A stretch of DNA of 5,382 bases from an uncultured Lysobacteraceae bacterium (lineage in GTDB: Bacteria; Pseudomonadota; Gammaproteobacteria; Xanthomonadales; Xanthomonadaceae), in contig CAMPJU010000108.1 in the NCBI GenBank assembly GCA_946886995.1, positions 1-5,382 on the forward strand, in the 5' to 3' direction. A program made the translations under genes and the position numbers. Shown piece by piece: positions 1 to 5,382 of the stretch. The notes under the pieces were generated by a model. The model had not been told where the DNA came from. It saw nothing but the letters and a program-made list of their open reading frames with translations, and ran no database searches. Position 1 is the first letter of the stretch; every line of letters starts with the position of its first letter.

Positions 1-332
1 GCCCAGTAGCCGCGCAGGTCCAGCACCAGGTACGCGCTGAAGTGCAGCGTGGCGTACGCGAACGCGTACAGGCCGAGCATCCGCCGGAAGCGGACCAGGA
101 CGGGTTGCCCGGTCAGTTGCCGAAGGGGGGTGATCGCCAGCGTGGCCAGCAGCAGCCGCAATGCCCACAGGCCGAGGCGATGCTCGATTTCCGCGACCGG
201 ATCCGCGCCGAGTGCGTTGCTGCCCGTGCGCGCGACGTCGAGCACCTGCCATGCCAGGATCGCCAGCGGCGTGAGCGCGGCGACGTGCACCGCGGCCTTG
301 GCGGCGAAGATGCCGCGCTGGCTCAGAACCAC
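1..332 (-). CDS. msrQ: MsrQ, haem-binding membrane subunit of the MsrPQ methionine-sulfoxide reductase (partial, N-terminal 110 codons)
   Basis: MsrQ is an inner-membrane b-type haem protein of the ferric-reductase-like family. It passes electrons from the quinone pool or flavin reductase to periplasmic MsrP. The minus-strand frame stays open from a GTG at 332 to the window edge, so the C-terminal half is missing. Three hydrophobic segments are visible at about residues 14-31, 53-70 and 86-105. Family landmarks are LGADPV (41-46), followed by E50-H51, LLATLAITPL (61-70), RRMLGLYAFAYATLH (83-97) and a conserved-type histidine at H97, all closely matching E. coli MsrQ (YedZ). The start is inferred. 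No in-frame ATG lies just upstream, and the GTG overlaps the end of msrP by 10 bases, which fits translational coupling. There is no strong Shine-Dalgarno sequence, and a CTG at 326-324 cannot be excluded. The family assignment is firm; the exact start is less so. Confidence 0.9.
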   Translation of the reverse strand, partial: MVLSQRGIFAAKAAVHVAALTPLAILAWQVLDVARTGSNALGADPVAEIEHRLGLWALRLLLATLAITPLRQLTGQPVLVRFRRMLGLYAFAYATLHFSAYLVLDLRGYW

Positions 333-1303
333 CGCTTCAGGTCCATGCCCTGGTACAGGTGCGCGACCTGCAGCGCGTAGCCGTTGAACAGTTCCGTCGG
401 GATCCGGTCGGCGAACAGCTTGCTCGCCGTGCCGCTGATCCGGCGCTCGGTGGCCTGGCTCCAGCGCGGGTGGTCCACGAGCGGGTTCACGTTCGAATAG
501 AACCCGTACTCGGACGGCTGCGCCAGGTTCCAGGCGGTCGGCGGCATGTCCTCGACGAAATCGATCGCGACGATCGACTTGATCGACTTGAAGCCGTATT
601 TCCAGGGCACCACCAGGCGCAGCGGCAGGCCGTTCTGCTGCGGCAGCGGCTTGCCGTACAGGCCCGTCGCCAGGAACGCCAGCGGATGCATCGCCTCGTC
701 GATGCGCAGCCCTTCGCGGTACGGCCAGTCGAGGGCCGGATAGCGCACGCCGGGCATCTTCCGCGGATCGGCCAGCGTGGTGAATGCGACGTACTTCGCG
801 CGCGACGTGGGTTCGAACCGGCGCAGCACGTCGGCCAGCGGCACCCCCAGCCACGGGATCACCATCGACCAGCCCTCGACGCAGCGCAGCCGGTAGGTGC
901 GTTCTTCCTCCGTCACGCCGGCGAGCAGCTCGTCGAGCGTGGCCGTTCCCGGCTTCGCGCAGTGGCCGCCCACCGCGACCGTCCACCCGCGCGCCTCCAG
1001 GGTCTTCTCCGCCTGCGAGGGGTCGAGCTTGCCGGTGCCGAACTCGTAGAAGTTGTTGTAGCTGGTGGCGTCCTGCCAGGTGGTCAGGGTCTCGTCCGTG
1101 TCGAAACCCATCCGCGCCAGCGTGGGCGACACCCCGGTGCGCGTCGGCGTGGGCGGCTCGGCCTCGGCGCAGCCGGCCAGGCCCAGCGCGGGCGCCGCGG
1201 CGAATGCCGCCAGCAGCCGCCGGCGCTCGCGATGCACGCCCTCGTCGGTGACCTCGCGGGACGGGATGCGCAGCGCCGCTCGGATGTCGTCGCGTAGGGC
1301 CAT
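323..1303 (-). CDS. msrP: MsrP, molybdopterin-dependent periplasmic protein-methionine-sulfoxide reductase, catalytic subunit
   Basis: MsrP (formerly YedY) reduces methionine sulfoxide in periplasmic proteins, using a molybdopterin cofactor and electrons from MsrQ. The 326 residues compare with 334 in E. coli. The N-terminus has a Tat-type signal: arginines R27-R29 followed by LL, then an alanine/leucine stretch to about residue 44. The mature domain (about 75-326) carries the family marks SYNNFYEFG (81-89), [14 protein letters not shown] (138-151) with C141 as the expected molybdenum ligand, [10 protein letters not shown] (199-208), [13 protein letters not shown] (232-244), and YGFYSNVNP followed by [11 protein letters not shown]. 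The ATG at 1303 is the first usable start, because an in-frame TAG lies four codons upstream. No convincing Shine-Dalgarno sequence is visible. The signal ends in LAGC with C45, a lipobox, so the protein may be a Tat-exported lipoprotein; E. coli MsrP is not known as one. The gene overlaps msrQ downstream and diverges from serC. Confidence 0.96.
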   Translation of the reverse strand: MALRDDIRAALRIPSREVTDEGVHRERRRLLAAFAAAPALGLAGCAEAEPPTPTRTGVSPTLARMGFDTDETLTTWQDATSYNNFYEFGTGKLDPSQAEKTLEARGWTVAVGGHCAKPGTATLDELLAGVTEEERTYRLRCVEGWSMVIPWLGVPLADVLRRFEPTSRAKYVAFTTLADPRKMPGVRYPALDWPYREGLRIDEAMHPLAFLATGLYGKPLPQQNGLPLRLVVPWKYGFKSIKSIVAIDFVEDMPPTAWNLAQPSEYGFYSNVNPLVDHPRWSQATERRISGTASKLFADRIPTELFNGYALQVAHLYQGMDLKRWF

Positions 1304-1359
1304 CCCGGCATACTAGCCCCCACCGCGTCTGCGACGCGCAAAGCGACGAGGAAGCCACG
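1304..1359. promoter_or_regulatory. Divergent msrP/serC intergenic region
   Basis: These 56 bases separate two divergent genes and should hold the start signals of both, with serC possibly also read from farther upstream. The serC ribosome-binding site occupies the right end. The only -10-like hexamer I see on the plus strand is CATACT (1309-1314), four of six matches to consensus with no clear -35, so I do not call a specific promoter. No inverted repeat stands out. Confidence 0.4.
1348..1354 (+). promoter_or_regulatory. Shine-Dalgarno site of serC
   Basis: GAGGAAG lies five bases before the ATG at 1360. It is the best ribosome-binding site in the window and fixes the serC start. Confidence 0.75.
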
Positions 1360-2475
1360 ATGGCACGCGCCTGGAACTTCAGCGCCGGTCCCGCGACCCT
1401 GCCCGAACCGGTGCTCGAGCAGGCCGCCCGCGAGATGCTGGAGTGGCCGGGTGCCGGCGCCTCGATCGTCGAGCTGAGCCACCGCGGGCCCGAGTTCATG
1501 CAGGTCGCCGCGGAGGCCGAGGCCGACCTGCGCACGCTGCTGTCGGTGCCCGACAGCCACGCGGTGCTGTTCATCGCCGGCGGCGCCACCACCCAGCAGG
1601 CGCTGCTGCCGTTGAACCTGGCCGCACCCGGCCAGCCCGCCGACTACGTGGTGACCGGGCACTGGGGCAAGACCGCGCTGAAGCAGGCGCGGCCCTACGT
1701 CGCCACGCACGTCGCGGCGAGCGGCGAGGACGACGGGTTCCGCGACATTCCCGCGCGCGACACCTGGCAGGTGTCGGCCGACGCGGCCTACCTGCACGTC
1801 ACCGCGAACGAGACGATCCACGGCGTCGAGTTCGACGACGCGCGGTTGTTCGGGGACGGCGGCGTCGGCGACGGCGGTGCAGGCGACGTCCCGCTGGTGG
1901 CCGATTTCAGTTCGTCGATCGCGTCGTCGCCGCTCGATATCGCGCGTTTCGGCGTCGTGTACGCGGGCGCGCAGAAGAACCTCGGGCCGGTCGGGATCGG
2001 GGTGTCGATCGTGCGGCGCGACCTGCTGGCCCGCGACGGCCAGCCGCGCGCGGACATCTTCGATTTCCGCTCGCACGACAAGGCCGGCTCGATGCTCAAC
2101 ACGCCGCCGACCTGGAACTGGTACCTGCTCGGGCTGACCGTGAAGTGGATGCTCGGCGAGGGCGGCGTGGCGGAGTTCGCCGAACGCAATGCGCGCAAGT
2201 CGGCGCTGCTGTACGCGGCCATCGACGGCTCCGGCGGCTTCTATCGCAACGACGTGGCGCCGGCCGTGCGGTCGCGGATGAACGTCCCGTTCTTCCTGCA
2301 CGACGACGCGCTGGACAAGGCCTTCCTCGAGGAGGCGAAGGGCGCCGGGCTGATCTCGCTGAAGGGGCACCGTGCGCTCGGCGGGATGCGCGCGTCGCTG
2401 TACAACGCGATGCCGGAAGCCGGGGTGCGCGCGCTGGTCGACTTCATGCGCGACTTCCGGCAGCGCCATGGCTGA
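1360..2475 (+). CDS. serC: Phosphoserine aminotransferase
   Basis: SerC is a PLP-dependent class V aminotransferase. It converts 3-phosphohydroxypyruvate to 3-phosphoserine with glutamate (serine synthesis), and in many gammaproteobacteria it also acts on the 4-phosphohydroxythreonine branch of vitamin B6 synthesis. The sequence opens with the typical [10 protein letters not shown] (6-15). Visible active-site elements are SHRG (H41, R42), GGATTQ (74-79), GHWG with W102, T148 before AN-ET, ADFSS with D182, AGAQKN with the Schiff-base lysine K206, and [11 protein letters not shown] with H337, R338 and R344. The protein has 371 residues against about 360 usual for the family. The excess is mainly a glycine/aspartate insert at about 165-176, encoded by a 15-bp tandem duplication, between the TANET segment and the PLP-binding aspartate. 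A strong Shine-Dalgarno sequence supports the start. The stop overlaps the aroA start by 8 bases, indicating an operon. Confidence 0.97.
   Translation: MARAWNFSAGPATLPEPVLEQAAREMLEWPGAGASIVELSHRGPEFMQVAAEAEADLRTLLSVPDSHAVLFIAGGATTQQALLPLNLAAPGQPADYVVTGHWGKTALKQARPYVATHVAASGEDDGFRDIPARDTWQVSADAAYLHVTANETIHGVEFDDARLFGDGGVGDGGAGDVPLVADFSSSIASSPLDIARFGVVYAGAQKNLGPVGIGVSIVRRDLLARDGQPRADIFDFRSHDKAGSMLNTPPTWNWYLLGLTVKWMLGEGGVAEFAERNARKSALLYAAIDGSGGFYRNDVAPAVRSRMNVPFFLHDDALDKAFLEEAKGAGLISLKGHRALGGMRASLYNAMPEAGVRALVDFMRDFRQRHG
1855..1884 (+). repeat. 15-bp in-frame tandem duplication inside serC
   Basis: Two adjacent 15-base units, GACGGCGGCGTCGGC (1855-1869) and GACGGCGGTGCAGGC (1870-1884), differ at three positions. 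They are followed by another GAC as if a third unit began. They encode DGGVG and DGGAG (SerC residues 166-175), a flexible surface-loop-like insert that E. coli SerC lacks. Confidence 0.8.
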
Positions 2476-3772
2476 CTGGATCGCGGCGCGGGGCGATGCC
2501 CTGCACGGCACGCCGGAAATCCCGGGCGACAAGTCCATTTCCCACCGCGCGGTGATGCTCGCGGCGATCGCGGAGGGCACTTCGCGCATCGAAGGATTCC
2601 TGGAGGGCGCCGACGCACACGCGACCTGTGCCGCGTTCGCGCGCACGGGCGTGCGCATCGACGCGCCGGCGCCGGGCGTGCGCATCGTGCACGGCGTGGG
2701 ACTGGACGGCTTGCGCGCGCCGGAGGGTCCGATCAATTGCGGCAACGCCGGCACCGCCATGCGCTTGCTCGCCGGCCTGCTCGCGGGGCAGCGGTTCGAC
2801 AGCGTGCTGGTGGGGGATGCATCGCTGTCGCGGCGGCCGATGGGGCGGGTGGTCGAGCCGCTGGCACGGATGGGCGCGCGGATCGCGGTGGCGGACGGTG
2901 GCGTTCCGCCCGTTTCGATCCAGGGCGGCAGCGCGTTGCGGGCGATCGACTTCGAATCGCCCGTCGCAAGCGCGCAGGTCAAGTCCGCGGTGCTGCTGGC
3001 GGGCCTGTACGCGGATGGCGAGACCCGTGTCACCGAGCCGCGGCCGACGCGCGACTACACCGAGCGCATGCTCGGCGCATTCGGCGCGGACGTGCGACAT
3101 GCACCGGGCCGGGCCAGCGTGCACGGCAGGCCGCGGCTGCGCGCCACCGACGTGGTGGTGCCGGCGGACTTCTCGTCGGCCGCGTTCTTCATCGTCGCCG
3201 CCACGCTGGTCCCCGGTTCGTCCGTGACCCTGCGCGGGGTCGGCACGGACCCGCGGCGCACCGGCCTGTTGCGCGTGCTGCGCCGGATGGGTGCGGACAT
3301 CGGCGAGTTGCCCGCGCTGATGCAGGGTGGCCTGCAGGTGTCCGACCTGCACGTGCGCCATGCGCCGCTGCGCGGCATCGCCGTGCCGGCGGAGGACGTG
3401 GCCGACATGATCGACGAGTTCCCGGCGCTGTTCGTCGCTGCGGCCTGCGCCGAGGGAACGACCGTCGTGCGTGGCGCCGCCGAACTGCGCGTCAAGGAAT
3501 CCGACCGCATCGCGACCATGGCGGCCGGACTGCGCGCGCTCGGGATCCGCGTCGAGGAAGCGCCGGACGGCGCCACGATCCATGGCGGCCGCCTCCAGGG
3601 CGGAACCGTCGACAGCCACGGCGACCACCGCATCGCGATGGCCTTCGCCGTCGCCGGCCAGCTTGCCGACCGCGAGGTGCAGGTCCGCGACGTGGCCAGC
3701 GTGGCCACCTCGTTCCCGGACTTCCTCGAAACGGCCCGCGCCTGCGGCTTCAGTCTGGCGTCTAGCGCCTGA
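2468..3772 (+). CDS. aroA: 3-phosphoshikimate 1-carboxyvinyltransferase (EPSP synthase)
   Basis: AroA joins shikimate 3-phosphate and phosphoenolpyruvate to give EPSP, the sixth step of the shikimate pathway. It is the glyphosate target. The 434 residues form the usual two-lobed protein. Visible active-site elements are GDKSISHR (K22, S23, R27), [10 protein letters not shown] (90-99), [12 protein letters not shown] (R122, R123), SAQVK (168-172), DMIDEFP with D313 and D316, ELRVKESDR (E344, R347), HGDHRIAM (D386, R388) and ATSFPDF (412-418). The overall look is class II-like (GDKS, SAQVK, no lysine in the ATSFPDF motif), but RDYTE and DPRR replace the class II RxHxE and NxTR signatures. The reading frame extends upstream to 2372, but the ATG at 2468 is chosen because [14 protein letters not shown] followed by EIPGDKS gives the family's normal N-terminus. 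It overlaps the serC stop by 8 bases. No clear Shine-Dalgarno sequence is present, so coupling to serC is likely. Confidence 0.97.
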   Translation: MADWIAARGDALHGTPEIPGDKSISHRAVMLAAIAEGTSRIEGFLEGADAHATCAAFARTGVRIDAPAPGVRIVHGVGLDGLRAPEGPINCGNAGTAMRLLAGLLAGQRFDSVLVGDASLSRRPMGRVVEPLARMGARIAVADGGVPPVSIQGGSALRAIDFESPVASAQVKSAVLLAGLYADGETRVTEPRPTRDYTERMLGAFGADVRHAPGRASVHGRPRLRATDVVVPADFSSAAFFIVAATLVPGSSVTLRGVGTDPRRTGLLRVLRRMGADIGELPALMQGGLQVSDLHVRHAPLRGIAVPAEDVADMIDEFPALFVAAACAEGTTVVRGAAELRVKESDRIATMAAGLRALGIRVEEAPDGATIHGGRLQGGTVDSHGDHRIAMAFAVAGQLADREVQVRDVASVATSFPDFLETARACGFSLASSA

Positions 3773-3788
3773 TCCCCGGCGCCTGCCT
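3773..3788. other. Convergent aroA/tonB-like junction, 16 bases
   Basis: Only 16 bases separate the aroA TGA from the TAG of the opposite-strand gene. A small stem (GCGCC 3765-3769 with GGCGC 3778-3782, 8-base loop) can be drawn, but no T-run follows on either strand, so I do not call an intrinsic terminator. Transcripts probably overlap here. Confidence 0.5.

Positions 3789-5382
<1,594 letters not shown>

Noticed and set aside
359..1297. A 312-codon plus-strand frame opposite msrP
   Set aside because: Arg-rich shadow translation without motifs; the minus-strand frame is an unmistakable MsrP.
2372..2467. Upstream extension of aroA inside serC
   Set aside because: The extra 32 residues are Arg/Cys-rich, out of frame with serC and absent from EPSP synthases; the ATG at 2468 gives the normal N-terminus.
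1084..3033. A 649-codon open frame on the minus strand antisense to serC and aroA
   Set aside because: It is a by-product of GC-rich codon bias: the translation is rich in Arg/Pro/Ala with no recognisable domain, and it lies opposite two clear housekeeping genes.
2444..3628. A 394-codon minus-strand frame opposite aroA
   Set aside because: Low-complexity His/Arg/Ala-rich translation with no family features; shadow of aroA.

Overview
This is a GC-rich (about 70% by eye), gene-dense chromosomal window from a gammaproteobacterium. Protein similarity recalled from memory, especially the AroA and MsrP sequences, points to the Xanthomonadaceae/Lysobacteraceae (a Lysobacter- or Luteimonas-like organism). 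The genus is an inference. I see no mobile element, RNA gene, CRISPR array or phage remnant.

Layout. (1) Positions 1-1303, minus strand: the msrP-msrQ pair. The full gene encodes the periplasmic molybdenum-dependent methionine-sulfoxide reductase MsrP. It is followed, with a 10-base overlap, by the N-terminal 110 codons of its haem-containing membrane partner MsrQ, which runs off the left edge. (2) A 56-base divergent gap (1304-1359). (3) Positions 1360-3772, plus strand: serC (phosphoserine aminotransferase) and aroA (EPSP synthase), overlapping by 8 bases and probably cotranscribed and translationally coupled. (4) After a 16-base convergent gap, positions 3789-4460, minus strand: a single-pass, proline-rich TonB-family protein. 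(5) A 151-base divergent gap (4461-4611) holding a perfect 16-bp palindrome, short direct repeats and a -10-like hexamer. (6) From 4612 to the right edge, plus strand: the first 257 codons of serS (seryl-tRNA synthetase).

How the genes relate. MsrP and MsrQ form one system: MsrQ passes electrons from the respiratory chain to MsrP, which repairs oxidised methionines in envelope proteins. SerC supplies serine (and pyridoxal phosphate precursor in many gammaproteobacteria), and AroA makes the last intermediate before chorismate. The serC-aroA pairing is a classic mixed-function operon. SerS charges tRNA-Ser. The TonB-like protein is an envelope protein without exbB/exbD beside it.

Most of the window is conserved housekeeping sequence, and I do not see a new multi-gene system. 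The points most worth a second look are a lipobox cysteine at the end of the MsrP Tat signal, a 15-bp tandem duplication inside serC, the departures of AroA from textbook class I/II motifs, and the palindrome and repeats upstream of the TonB-like gene.
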